Below are positions 23,886-31,146 of a stretch of 31,146 nt of DNA, in pieces. The position numbers were made by a program, and so were the translations under genes. The notes beneath the pieces were generated by a model. It made no database searches. It was not told the DNA's origin and saw nothing but the letters and a program-made list of their open reading frames with translations. This DNA comes from Bacillota bacterium (GTDB taxonomy: Bacteria; Bacillota; Clostridia; Lachnospirales; Lachnospiraceae), in the NCBI GenBank assembly GCA_023415475.1, contig JAEZKL010000179.1, positions 1 through 31,146 of the forward strand, given 5' to 3'. Every line of letters begins with the position of its first letter. Positions within the stretch are counted from its first letter, which is position 1.

Positions 23886-24593
23886 ATGAGTATTCCAACC
23901 CCCCACAATGAAGCTAAAATGGGAGATATTGCAAAGACAGTCCTTATGCCGGGAGATCCCCTGAGAGCGAAGTTTATCGCAGATACTTATCTTGAGGATG
24001 TGGTTTGCTTTAATAAGGTTAGAAATATGTTTGGCTATACAGGTACTTACAAAGGAAAGAAGGTTTCCGTCATGGGTGGCGGCATGGGTATGCCCTCCAT
24101 CGGCATCTATTCCTATGAGCTATATCATTTCTATGATGTGGATAACATTATCCGTATCGGTTCTGCAGGAGGTATTGCTGAGAGCATTAAGCTGAGAGAT
24201 ATCGTAATCGGTATGGGTGCATCCACTAATTCTAATTTTGCAGCACAGTACCAGTTACCCGGAACCTATGCTCCGATTGCTGATTATGAGCTGCTCCGAA
24301 AGGCAGTAGAGGCTGCGGAAAAGATGAATATTAAGACGGTAGTAGGAAATGTTCTTTCCTCCGATACCTTCTATGATGATAATAAGGATGCGAATTCCCT
24401 GTGGAGAAAGATGAACATTCTCTGTGTGGAGATGGAAGCAGCTGCTCTCTATATGAATGCGGCAAGAGCAGGCAAGAAGGCGCTCTGCTTACTTACCATT
24501 TCTGATCATGTATTTACCGGAGAGTCCTTGTCAGCAGAAGACAGACAGCTTACCTTCCGTGAGATGATGGAAATTGCATTGGAGATCGCATAG
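23886..24593 (+). CDS. deoD: Purine nucleoside phosphorylase, DeoD type
   Basis: DeoD splits purine (deoxy)ribonucleosides with phosphate into the base and (deoxy)ribose 1-phosphate. The 235 residues match the hexameric bacterial type: STPH-like start (IPTPHNEAKMGD), VLMPGDPLRAKFIA for phosphate binding, RIGSAGGI, CVEMEAAALY for ribose binding, and TISDHVFTGE with the catalytic aspartate that protonates the base. AAGGAGG stands before the ATG. It is followed 25 bases later by deoC, so deoxyribose phosphate is handled in the same operon. The deoB mutase needed to link them is not in the window. Confidence 0.96.
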   Translation: MSIPTPHNEAKMGDIAKTVLMPGDPLRAKFIADTYLEDVVCFNKVRNMFGYTGTYKGKKVSVMGGGMGMPSIGIYSYELYHFYDVDNIIRIGSAGGIAESIKLRDIVIGMGASTNSNFAAQYQLPGTYAPIADYELLRKAVEAAEKMNIKTVVGNVLSSDTFYDDNKDANSLWRKMNILCVEMEAAALYMNAARAGKKALCLLTISDHVFTGESLSAEDRQLTFREMMEIALEIA

Positions 24594-24618
24594 GCGAAAG
24601 AGAAAGGATGATTAAGCT

Positions 24619-25284
24619 ATGGATAAAAAGTTGATTTTTGAAAAGGTAGATCATACACTATTAGGTCAGACTGCGACCTGGACGGAGATTAAAGAGATTT
24701 GTGACGATGCTGTAACCTATGGTGTGGCCAGCGTCTGTATCCCCCCGTCCTATGTGAAGCAGGTAAAGGAATATGTTAAGAATAAGATGGCAGTATGTAC
24801 CGTAATCGGTTTTCCGAACGGCTACAATTCTACTGCTGTTAAGGTGTTTGAGACAAAGGATGCCATCGCTAACGGTGCGGATGAGATTGATATGGTGATC
24901 AATATTGGTATGCTGAAGGACCAAAGATATGATGAATTACTGGAGGAGATAAAGCAAATTAAATCTGCCTGCGGTAACCATATCCTTAAGGTTATTATTG
25001 AGACCTGTTTGTTAACGGACGAAGAGAAGATTAAAATGTGCGAGATCGTTACCAATGCGGGAGCAGATTTTATTAAGACCTCGACAGGCTTCTCGAAAGC
25101 AGGTGCAACCTTTGAGGACGTCGCATTATTTGCAAAGCACGTTGGGAAAGAAGTTCGTATCAAGGCGGCCGGAGGAATCTCCTCCTTTGACGATGCTGAG
25201 AAATTCATCGAGCTTGGTGCGGCCAGACTTGGTACCAGCCGAATCGTGAAGTTGGCAAAGAATCAGACCGGAACCGGCTATTAA
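24619..25284 (+). CDS. deoC: Deoxyribose-phosphate aldolase
   Basis: DeoC cleaves 2-deoxyribose 5-phosphate into acetaldehyde and glyceraldehyde 3-phosphate, the last step of deoxynucleoside breakdown. At 221 residues it has family length and a TIM-barrel pattern. The Schiff-base lysine is K153 in FIKTSTGF, the proton-relay lysine is K182 in RIKAAGGIS, and D91 in EIDMVINIG completes the site. AAAGGATG lies upstream of the ATG. It is in the deoD operon. Confidence 0.97.
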   Translation: MDKKLIFEKVDHTLLGQTATWTEIKEICDDAVTYGVASVCIPPSYVKQVKEYVKNKMAVCTVIGFPNGYNSTAVKVFETKDAIANGADEIDMVINIGMLKDQRYDELLEEIKQIKSACGNHILKVIIETCLLTDEEKIKMCEIVTNAGADFIKTSTGFSKAGATFEDVALFAKHVGKEVRIKAAGGISSFDDAEKFIELGAARLGTSRIVKLAKNQTGTGY

Positions 25285-25382
25285 TAATTAGCACTTTGAA
25301 ACCTAGAGTGGGATTTTTGTATCACCTGGTTATTATCAATATCTCTATGTAATAATAAAATGATAAACAGGGAGGTTTTAGT

Positions 25383-25892
25383 ATGCAAGAACAAAATACG
25401 AATCAATATGAGATTGAAGAGGAGAACAGCCTTGTTCCCCTGGGAAAGGGTGAAATATTAGCAAAGCATGAAATCGTGAATCATTCGGTAGCCAAGAACC
25501 TGGTTCGTGATGCGATCGAAGCGATGAAGATTGCTTATACGCCGTATTCCCGCCATCAGGTCGGAGCCGCGCTTCTTACCAAAAGCAAGAAGGTATATAA
25601 GGGATGTAATATAGAGAATGCATCATATTCTCCTACCAATTGCGCCGAGCGCACCGCCTTCTTTAAAGCAATCAGTGAAGGAGAGAGGGAGTTCTCAGCT
25701 ATTGCTATCGTAGGAGGTAAGGATGGTGTACTGAAGGACTTTTGTTCGCCCTGTGGCGTCTGCCGCCAGGTTATGCGCGAATTTGTTGATCCAAAGAGCT
25801 TCCTGGTTATTCTGGCGAGATCTGAGGAGGATTATCTAATCTTCTTCCTTGAGGAATTATTACCGATAAGCTTTGGACCCGAGAATTTATGA
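25383..25892 (+). CDS. cdd: Cytidine deaminase with an N-terminal extension
   Basis: Cdd converts cytidine and deoxycytidine to the uridine forms for salvage. The zinc site is complete: C87 and the catalytic E89 in NCAERTA, and C124 and C127 in SPCGVCRQ. The canonical tetrameric enzyme is about 130 residues; this protein has 169 because of about 35 extra residues at the start, which are acidic and glutamine-rich (MQEQNTNQYEIEEENS). The ATG follows GGGAGG at good spacing, and no internal ATG with a ribosome-binding site marks a later start before the conserved core, so the extension seems real. It lies 98 bases after deoC, in a gap with no clear signal. Confidence 0.93.
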   Translation: MQEQNTNQYEIEEENSLVPLGKGEILAKHEIVNHSVAKNLVRDAIEAMKIAYTPYSRHQVGAALLTKSKKVYKGCNIENASYSPTNCAERTAFFKAISEGEREFSAIAIVGGKDGVLKDFCSPCGVCRQVMREFVDPKSFLVILARSEEDYLIFFLEELLPISFGPENL

Positions 25893-25898
25893 TGATAT

Positions 25899-25923
25899 AA
25901 TAGGCTCCCCAGGGGAGCCTATT
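25899..25923 (+). terminator. Terminator of the deoD-deoC-cdd cluster
   Basis: AATAGGCTCCC pairs with GGGAGCCTATT around a 3-base loop, starting 6 bases after the cdd stop codon. Only a weak T tail follows. Confidence 0.75.
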
Positions 25924-26090
25924 CATCTATCTTACGATTATCATATCTCATATTATAAACAGGTATTCTGTCTGAAGCATTATGATAAGACTGGTTGTTA
26001 TAATAATTAGGAATAATTAATATTAGTTTTTGTTATGAATGATGTAAGGTATCCTCCTCATTTGCGCTTTCAAATTCCATATTTATGTGA

Positions 26091-26195
26091 TATACTAGAA
26101 CGCAGTAAAGGTTTAACGGACGAAAGCGCATACCGGGATTAGGACGTTTTGAGGTTCGTAAAGCTGTATTATTATACCGGAAAGGAAATAAAAAA
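26091..26195 (+). promoter_or_regulatory. Promoter -10 and structured leader of glyA
   Basis: TATACT (26091-26096) is a likely -10 element; the -35 position reads TTTCAA, a poor match. The roughly 93-base leader that follows is more GC-rich than the rest of the gap and can form ACGAA/TTCGT near 26121-26159, with ATACCGG repeated near 26130 and 26176. I cannot match it to a T-box, glycine, THF, SAM or ZTP motif. The stretch 25924-26090 is AT-rich and holds nothing I recognise. Confidence 0.4.
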
Positions 26196-27434
26196 ATGTA
26201 TTCATTTGAAGACGTAAAATCATATGACCCTGAGCTTGCCGAGGCAATGTCACTGGAAATAGAAAGACAGAACAGTCACATTGAGTTAATTGCTTCAGAG
26301 AATTTTGTGAGTAAGGCGGTTATGGCCGCGATGGGCAGCCAATTAACCAATAAGTACGCGGAAGGATATCCCGGAAAGAGATATTATGGCGGCTGTGAAT
26401 TTGTTGATATGGCGGAAAATCTTGCAATCGATAGAGCAAAAGAATTATTTGGTTGTACCTATGCGAATGTTCAGCCTCATTCCGGAGCGCAGGCTAATAT
26501 GGCTGTATTCTTTGCTCTGTTAAAGCCGGGCGATACCGTACTCGGTATGAATCTCGCCCACGGCGGTCATCTGACCCATGGCAGCCCGGTAAATATGAGC
26601 GGTGCCTATTTTAATATCGTACCTTATGGTGTAAATAACCAGGGCTTTATTGATTATGACGATGTAAGAAGGATAGCAAAGGAGTGTAAGCCGAAGCTGA
26701 TCATTGCAGGTGCCAGTGCTTATGCTAGAAAGATAGATTTTAAGACCTTCCGTGAGATTGCGGATGAGGTTGGTGCATTCCTAATGGTAGATATGGCACA
26801 TATTGCCGGTCTGGTAGCTGCCGGTTACCATGAGAGCCCGATTCCCTATGCTCATGTCACCACCACTACCACTCATAAGACCTTACGTGGACCTAGAGGC
26901 GGTATGATCTTATCCAGTGCTGAGTTTGCTGAGGAATACAAGCTGAATAAAGCTATTTTCCCCGGTATTCAGGGAGGACCTTTAATGCATGTGATTGCAG
27001 CTAAGGCAGTTAGCTTTAAGGAGGCTCTGGATCCGAGCTTTAAGGTTTATGCAGGAAGAATAATTGAGAATGCACAGGCTCTTGCGAACGGTTTAATGAA
27101 GCGTGGCTTTAACCTGGTATCCGGAGGCACCGATAATCATCTGATGTTAGTTGATCTTCAGAATATGGGAGTAACCGGTAAGGACACTGAGAAGCTTCTT
27201 GACGCGGCTAACATTACCTGTAATAAGAATTCGGTTCCGAATGATCCGGCTTCTCCTTTTGTCACCAGTGGTATTCGCCTTGGTACTGCGGCAGTTACCA
27301 CCAGAGGGATGAATGTAGCAGATATGGATGTGATTGCAGAAGCAATCTATCTTCTGGTTAAGGATGTTGATGCTAACAAGACAAAGGCAATGGCTATGGT
27401 TAAGACCTTAACCGATCAATATCCGTTATATTAA
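26196..27434 (+). CDS. glyA: Serine hydroxymethyltransferase
   Basis: GlyA interconverts serine and glycine while moving a one-carbon unit to tetrahydrofolate, using pyridoxal phosphate. The 412 residues are of normal length. Typical segments are IELIASENFVS, TNKYAEGYPGKRYYGGCE, VQPHSGAQAN and VDMAHIAGL, and the cofactor lysine is K228 in TTTTTHKTLRGPRGG. GGAAAGG stands before the ATG. It is a single-gene unit between a leader and a strong terminator. Confidence 0.98.
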   Translation: MYSFEDVKSYDPELAEAMSLEIERQNSHIELIASENFVSKAVMAAMGSQLTNKYAEGYPGKRYYGGCEFVDMAENLAIDRAKELFGCTYANVQPHSGAQANMAVFFALLKPGDTVLGMNLAHGGHLTHGSPVNMSGAYFNIVPYGVNNQGFIDYDDVRRIAKECKPKLIIAGASAYARKIDFKTFREIADEVGAFLMVDMAHIAGLVAAGYHESPIPYAHVTTTTTHKTLRGPRGGMILSSAEFAEEYKLNKAIFPGIQGGPLMHVIAAKAVSFKEALDPSFKVYAGRIIENAQALANGLMKRGFNLVSGGTDNHLMLVDLQNMGVTGKDTEKLLDAANITCNKNSVPNDPASPFVTSGIRLGTAAVTTRGMNVADMDVIAEAIYLLVKDVDANKTKAMAMVKTLTDQYPLY

Positions 27435-27460
27435 TCATTGAAGAATATAATAATATTTTT

Positions 27461-27492
27461 ATGGGCCAGACTAAAGATCTGGTCCATTTTTT
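27461..27492 (+). terminator. Terminator of glyA
   Basis: ATGGGCCAGA pairs with TCTGGTCCAT around a 7- to 8-base loop and is followed by TTTTTT. It begins 27 bases after the stop codon. Confidence 0.92.
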
Positions 27493-27541
27493 ATGGAATA
27501 TGTGCTATACTGATTGTGATTAATCTGGTAGGGAGAGAAAG

Positions 27542-28501
27542 ATGAATTCATCATTGTTAAGCCTTTTAAGGGATATCACGGCAGAGGAGCAGGACATCCT
27601 GAGCGGCAGGTCTCAAATCAATACCGAAATATATATGGAGGGTACTTCTTCCGTGATTGACAGCCGACGGTTGTTGGAGCATGGGAAGCTGATACAAGTC
27701 CGTACTCATACAAGGTTCGTTCATTTTCCGAAGCATACCCATAATTATGTAGAAGTAATCTACATGTGTGAGGGGCAGACCACACACATAATCAATGGAG
27801 ATGAGGTACATCTGAAGCAGGGTGAGCTGTTGTTCCTGAACCAGAATGCAACGCAGGAAATACTTCCTGCCGGAATGGAAGATATCGCAGTGAACTTTAT
27901 TATCCTTCCGGAATTCTTCGATCAGGCACTGCATATGATTGGGGAGGAGGAGAATCTGGTCAGGGATTTCCTGGTTGGCTGCCTTCGGAGCGAGGATACC
28001 AGGGTTAGCTTTTTACATTTCAAGGTAACAGAGGTGCTGCCCATTCAGAACCTGATCGAGAATCTGATCTGGACTATTAAGAACAACCAGCAGAATAACC
28101 GTAGTATTAATCAGGTTACGATGGGATTATTGTTCCTCCAGCTTATGAATCATACGGATAAGGTAGAGGTGGGTAAGGACCGGCTGGAGCAGGAGTTGAT
28201 GCTTGCTGTATTACGTTATATCGAAGAGCATTATAAGGAGGGATCTTTGTCGGAGCTTGCTTCGTCCCTTCATTATGAGCTATACTGGTTAAGCCGTATG
28301 GTGAAGCGGATGACGACAAAAACCTACACTGAGCTGGTGCAAACCAAGAGACTGAATCAAGCTGCTTACCTGCTATCCACCACGAGATTATCGGTAGCGG
28401 ATATCGGCCTGGCAGTCGGCTATGATAATCTAAGCTATTTTCATCGTATCTTCAGAGAAAAGTATGGGATATCTCCTAAGGAATACAGAAGCTGCAATTG
28501 A
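27542..28501 (+). CDS. AraC-family regulator beside rhaA
   Basis: This 319-residue regulator has an N-terminal cupin-like domain (about residues 50-130, with HFPKHTHNYVEVIYMCEG) for effector binding and a C-terminal double helix-turn-helix (about 220-318) ending GISPKEYRSCN. GGGAGAGAAAG precedes the ATG. It sits directly upstream of L-rhamnose isomerase, on the same strand and separated by a terminator, so it probably controls rhaA from a distance of about 200 bases. In many bacteria rhamnose genes are run by AraC-type RhaS/RhaR proteins; this protein has the same architecture, but the ligand is inferred from its neighbour. Confidence 0.9.
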   Translation: MNSSLLSLLRDITAEEQDILSGRSQINTEIYMEGTSSVIDSRRLLEHGKLIQVRTHTRFVHFPKHTHNYVEVIYMCEGQTTHIINGDEVHLKQGELLFLNQNATQEILPAGMEDIAVNFIILPEFFDQALHMIGEEENLVRDFLVGCLRSEDTRVSFLHFKVTEVLPIQNLIENLIWTIKNNQQNNRSINQVTMGLLFLQLMNHTDKVEVGKDRLEQELMLAVLRYIEEHYKEGSLSELASSLHYELYWLSRMVKRMTTKTYTELVQTKRLNQAAYLLSTTRLSVADIGLAVGYDNLSYFHRIFREKYGISPKEYRSCN

Positions 28502-28536
28502 GGACACTTTTTTATGCAAAAGGTGTTCTTTTTTTT
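28502..28536 (+). terminator. Terminator after the AraC regulator
   Basis: GGACACTTTT pairs with AAAAGGTGTTC (two wobble pairs) and is followed by eight T residues. It overlaps the region immediately after the stop codon. Confidence 0.85.
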
Positions 28537-28632
28537 GTGGCAGCATTTGATATACTGAGGTTAACCAATATAGATAACATAGATTGAAAAAACATGGATT
28601 TTTCAATCAGCTAATTTGTGCTATTGCCCACA

Positions 28633-28681
28633 TTGGCAGTGCTTTGGCAGCATGAATCAGTTGGTGTAATAACAATATAAT
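28633..28681 (+). promoter_or_regulatory. rhaA promoter with direct-repeat operator
   Basis: TTGGCAG occurs at 28633-28639 and again at 28644-28650, an 11-base period that puts both on one face of the helix. They lie immediately upstream of the place for a -35 element, which reads TGAATC and is weak; TATAAT is at 28676-28681. Tandem half-sites next to a weak -35 are how AraC/RhaS-type activators work, so these are good candidates for the upstream regulator's site. Confidence 0.6.
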
Positions 28682-28702
28682 CAGAATAAAGGAGGATATC
28701 GT

Positions 28703-29953
28703 ATGACAATACAGGAACGTTACCAGTCGGCAAGAGAGCTGTATGCAAGTCTTGGGGTGGATACGGAGGAAGCGATGAAGAAGCTGCAAACCATCTCCAT
28801 CTCCATGCACTGCTGGCAGGGAGATGATGTTGGCGGTTTTGAAGGAGTAGGGCAGCTGTCCGGTGGGATTCAGGCGACCGGTAATTATCCCGGCAAGGCC
28901 AGAACACCGGAGGAGCTTATGGCTGATATTGATAAAGCCTTAAGTCTGGTTCCCGGACTTCATCGTATTAATCTGCATGCCAGCTATGCAATCTTTGAGA
29001 ATGGAGAATTTGCGGACAGAGATAAGCTAGAACCGAAGCATTTTAAGAAATGGGTGGAATTTGCGAAGGAGAGAAAGCTGGGACTGGATTTCAACCCAAC
29101 CTACTTCTCACATCCGAAGGCAGCGGAGGCGACATTATCAAGTGAGAATGAGGATATTCGTCGCTTCTGGGTTGAGCATGGCAAGGCCTGCTTAAGGATA
29201 ACCGAGTACTTTGCAAAGGAGCTTGGAACACCAAGTCTTATGAATATATGGATACCGGATGGCTTCAAGGACATACCGGCGGACCGGACGGCACCCCGTG
29301 CCAGATTAAAGAAGTCCTTGGATGAGATGATAGCTACACCCTATGATCGCAGTAAGGTATCAATTGCGGTGGAATCGAAGGTATTCGGAATCGGTATGGA
29401 GAGTTATACGGTGGGCTCCCATGAATTCTATATGAATTATGCAGCCAAGAATAATCTGCTCTGTTTACTGGATAACGGACATTATCATCCGACCGAATCC
29501 GTAGCTGACAAGATATCTTCCATGCTGTTGTTCTCAGATAAGGTGGCTCTTCATGTGACCAGATCAGTTCGCTGGGATAGTGACCATGTGGTAATACTGG
29601 ATGATGAGACGAAGGAGATTGCCAAGGAAATTATTCGAAACGGCTCCGACCGGGTACTTTTGGCATTGGATTTCTTTGATGCCAGTATAAACCGAATAGC
29701 AGCCTGGGTGATCGGTATGAGAAATATGCAAAAGGCACTGCTTACGGCATTGCTGCTCCCGAATGAGAGGATGGCTGAGTTACAGAACGATAGACAGTTC
29801 TCAGAATTACTGATGCTGTCTGAGGAAATGAAGCTATATCCCATAGGAGATGTATGGAATTACTTCTGTGAACTTAACAATGTCCCGGAGAAAGAAGATT
29901 GGTTTTCTGAGGTAAAGCAATACGAGAGGGATGTACTGAGCAAAAGAGTGTAG
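28703..29953 (+). CDS. rhaA: L-rhamnose isomerase
   Basis: RhaA converts L-rhamnose to L-rhamnulose, the first step of rhamnose breakdown, with Mn2+ or Zn2+ in a TIM-barrel active site. The 416 residues match the family length. Recognisable segments are SISMHCWQGDDVGGFEG, GNYPGKARTPEEL, IWIPDGFKDIPADR and LLDNGHYHPTESV, the last supplying metal-binding residues. AAAGGAGG precedes the ATG. The kinase (rhaB), aldolase (rhaD) and transporter are not in this window, so the pathway is split here. The upstream AraC regulator and TTGGCAG repeats probably govern it. Confidence 0.96.
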   Translation: MTIQERYQSARELYASLGVDTEEAMKKLQTISISMHCWQGDDVGGFEGVGQLSGGIQATGNYPGKARTPEELMADIDKALSLVPGLHRINLHASYAIFENGEFADRDKLEPKHFKKWVEFAKERKLGLDFNPTYFSHPKAAEATLSSENEDIRRFWVEHGKACLRITEYFAKELGTPSLMNIWIPDGFKDIPADRTAPRARLKKSLDEMIATPYDRSKVSIAVESKVFGIGMESYTVGSHEFYMNYAAKNNLLCLLDNGHYHPTESVADKISSMLLFSDKVALHVTRSVRWDSDHVVILDDETKEIAKEIIRNGSDRVLLALDFFDASINRIAAWVIGMRNMQKALLTALLLPNERMAELQNDRQFSELLMLSEEMKLYPIGDVWNYFCELNNVPEKEDWFSEVKQYERDVLSKRV

Positions 29954-30001
29954 CATCTGAACAAGTATTTTAAAGGTGTGTGTAAAAATCTATATAACGA
30001 A

Positions 30002-30051
30002 AGAAGGAAGATAAATAATGCTTCCGATAATGCACTGTTTATCTTCCTTCT
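30002..30051. terminator. Convergent terminator after rhaA
   Basis: AGAAGGAAGATAAA (30002-30015) is the exact reverse complement of 30038-30051, with a 22-base loop. It lies between rhaA and the minus-strand small membrane protein gene and could end both transcripts. No long T-run is present on either side. Confidence 0.6.
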
Positions 30052-30103
30052 AATGTAAAATTCATTATGCGACATCCCTTGTATTAGTCAATTCAATTTC
30101 GTA

Positions 30104-30280
30104 TTATTCAACAACGTTGAAGAAGCCTTCCTCCATCATCTTCTTAAAAGTCATAGTACCAAAAATAATCCCTACGATCAGTACTGCAGCAACGCTTACA
30201 TATTTAACGATTTTACTTACTTCTACTGTTACTTTAACATCGCAGCATTCGCCTGTTTGGCAGCAATCCTTCATTGACAT
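30104..30280 (-). CDS. 58-residue cysteine-rich single-helix membrane protein
   Basis: This small gene is easy to miss by length. It encodes MSMKDCCQTGECCDVKV, a segment with two cysteine pairs at 6-7 and 12-13 (CC-x4-CC), then a hydrophobic helix (about residues 27-43, VKYVSVAAVLIVGIIFG) and a short charged tail ending FFNVVE. GAAGGA (30288-30293) lies 7 bases before the ATG at 30280, the best-spaced start; the ATG at 30274 is an alternative. The cysteine pairs could bind a metal or be lipidated or disulfide-linked; no known family was recognised. It sits between rhaA and the LUD-domain gene, which reads the same way, with about 60 bases between them. Confidence 0.75.
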   Translation of the reverse strand: MSMKDCCQTGECCDVKVTVEVSKIVKYVSVAAVLIVGIIFGTMTFKKMMEEGFFNVVE

Positions 30281-30340
30281 AATATCATCCTTCTTTCTTA
30301 TTATTCTTTATATGAGCCTTGTGACAAGGTAAAAACGACT

Positions 30341-30979
30341 TTAGAAACCTAGCACCTCTCCCACAAGAATGACCTTGATTCTGCCTTGGATACCGGAACG
30401 TCTGGTTATGACAATCTGATTACAGATGCAATCCTCAACCAGGCAGTTGGCACATTTACCGGTCTCGGCGCAAGGAGTTTTCTTACCCAGCCTTACGGTG
30501 TTTGGCGGAGTAGCCATATTGCGAACCCGGTCGATGGCGGTATCGACATCGGTGACAATCTTGTTCATACCGGCAATGATAATAACATTCTTCGGGCCGG
30601 TAATAAGACAGGCTACACGGTTACCTGAGCCGTCTATATTGACCAATTGACCGTCTAGCGTGATTGCATTGGAGCTCATGAAATAATAGTCTGCCGTAAC
30701 GATCTTACTATACATCTGAAGTCTTTCATCCGGAGTCTTCGCTGTATCGCGATCATAAATTATGTAATCGGAGGAGGAAGAAAGCGACTCCATTAATCCG
30801 ATCTCATTTAAGGTCTGGGATCCACCCCAGGAGACGGAACAGCCAGGTGTTAAGAAACGCTTGGCAGTGTTTAGTGCTTCCTCAGAATTCTCACAATAAT
30901 AGCCTTCAATACCTCTCTTATTAAAGCGGTCAATTATCGTATCAGCCAAATTCTCATAATATACCTTTTTAGGTTTCAT
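30341..30979 (-). CDS. LUD-domain protein (LutC-like, DUF162)
   Basis: This 212-residue protein belongs to the LUD domain family (formerly DUF162), to which LutC and part of LutB of the lactate-oxidation complex belong. The start MKPKKVYYENLADTIIDRFNKRGIEGYY and the middle VSWGGSQTLNEIGL and FMSSNAITLDGQLVNIDGSGNRVA are characteristic. Near the end a cysteine cluster (C-x5-C-x2-C-x4-C-x-C in TPCAETGKCANCLVEDCICN) is typical of the stand-alone clostridial members. I chose the ATG at 30979, which follows GGGAGG; an upstream start at 31003 would overlap the DegV gene. No lutA or lutB is present, so lactate use is not shown. The gap to the small membrane protein gene is 60 bases. Confidence 0.88.
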   Translation of the reverse strand: MKPKKVYYENLADTIIDRFNKRGIEGYYCENSEEALNTAKRFLTPGCSVSWGGSQTLNEIGLMESLSSSSDYIIYDRDTAKTPDERLQMYSKIVTADYYFMSSNAITLDGQLVNIDGSGNRVACLITGPKNVIIIAGMNKIVTDVDTAIDRVRNMATPPNTVRLGKKTPCAETGKCANCLVEDCICNQIVITRRSGIQGRIKVILVGEVLGF

Positions 30980-30993
30980 ATGCCTTCCTCCCT

Positions 30994-31146
30994 TTACATA
31001 CAATCATATTTTTTTATAAAACAGATTCCGATTCCTCCGGGACCTGTGTATGCTCCTATGGTAGCACCAATCTGACTGATAGGACAGTAAAGCTTACGAC
31101 CAATGAACTCTTCCAACTGGGTCTGCAGATATTCGGCATCCTCGAC
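30994..31146 (-). CDS. DegV-family fatty-acid-binding protein, C-terminal end (partial)
   Basis: The window edge cuts this gene, leaving the last 50 residues. They read from VEDAEYLQTQLEEFIG to the stop at 30994-30996, with IGATIGAYTGPGGIGICFIKKY, a close match to the end of DegV proteins, which bind fatty acids for the FakAB kinase. The LUD gene starts 14 bases after this stop with its ribosome-binding site (30987-30992) in the gap, so the two are probably cotranscribed. Confidence 0.82.
   Translation of the reverse strand, partial: VEDAEYLQTQLEEFIGRKLYCPISQIGATIGAYTGPGGIGICFIKKYDCM

Noticed and set aside
26103..26195. glyA leader as a known riboswitch (glycine, THF, ZTP, SAM)
   Set aside because: None of the conserved core sequences of these classes is visible; kept only as an unassigned leader.
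30117..30332. 71-codon plus-strand frame
   Set aside because: It is the antisense of the 58-residue cysteine-rich protein gene and has no ribosome-binding site, whereas the minus-strand gene does.
1..31146. CRISPR array, prophage or transposon in the window
   Set aside because: No regularly spaced repeats, cas, integrase, transposase or phage structural genes were seen; the only dispersed repeat has four scattered copies.

Overview
The window looks like ordinary chromosome from an anaerobic, low-to-moderate GC Firmicute, most likely a Lachnospiraceae (Clostridium cluster XIVa) relative of Lachnoclostridium or Anaerocolumna. The reasons are strong AGGAGG ribosome-binding sites, a T-box leader, the MEP isoprenoid pathway, a RACo-type corrinoid activator, plant-sugar enzymes (GH4 alpha-galactosidase, rhamnose isomerase) and the gene order ispF - T-box - cysE - cysS - mrnC. 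The genus is inference. I see no transposase, integrase, phage gene, rRNA or CRISPR array.

Layout. 1-3014: a three-gene ABC-2 type exporter (ATPase plus two six-helix permeases) whose two internal gaps are unusually long and full of hairpins; a dispersed repeat sits in the second gap and just after the operon. 3242-5449: a HelD-like helicase. 5450-6107: an inverted repeat and an orphan four-helix membrane protein on the minus strand. 6304-6589: a tRNA-Val / tRNA-Met unit with consensus promoter and terminator. 6725-8350: a ferredoxin/ASKHA corrinoid-activation ATPase. 8365-10669: a divergent AraC regulator and melA pair. 10882-14464: ispF with a cysteine-rich tail, then a cysteine-specific T-box leader and cysE-cysS-mrnC. 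14743-19988: a very large secreted 5'-nucleotidase-type phosphoesterase with about six Ig-like repeats, then a DUF4349 lipoprotein. 20245-22009: a Y-family DNA polymerase and a small secreted unknown. 22181-23600: a minus-strand MATE exporter with a possible leader peptide. 23886-25892: nucleoside salvage genes deoD, deoC and cdd. 26196-27434: glyA behind an unassigned leader. 27542-29953: an AraC regulator and L-rhamnose isomerase. 30104-31146, minus strand: a 58-residue cysteine-rich membrane protein, a LUD-domain protein and the end of a DegV protein.

How genes work together. Uncharged tRNA-Cys should let transcription read through the T-box into cysE (precursor synthesis), cysS (charging) and mrnC (23S rRNA maturation). 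deoD, deoC and cdd break down nucleosides to bases and acetaldehyde plus glyceraldehyde 3-phosphate; the extracellular nucleotidase could supply nucleosides, though it is a separate locus. Each sugar enzyme (melA, rhaA) lies beside its own AraC-type regulator.

Most of the window is recognisable housekeeping and accessory metabolism, and I do not see a clear-cut new multi-gene system. The points most worth a second look are the dispersed palindromic repeat and hairpin-dense gaps of the ABC operon, the CxxCxxC tail on IspF, the 58-residue CC-x4-CC membrane protein, the 15-codon ORF before the MATE gene, the branched structure at 14573-14670 and the unassigned glyA leader.
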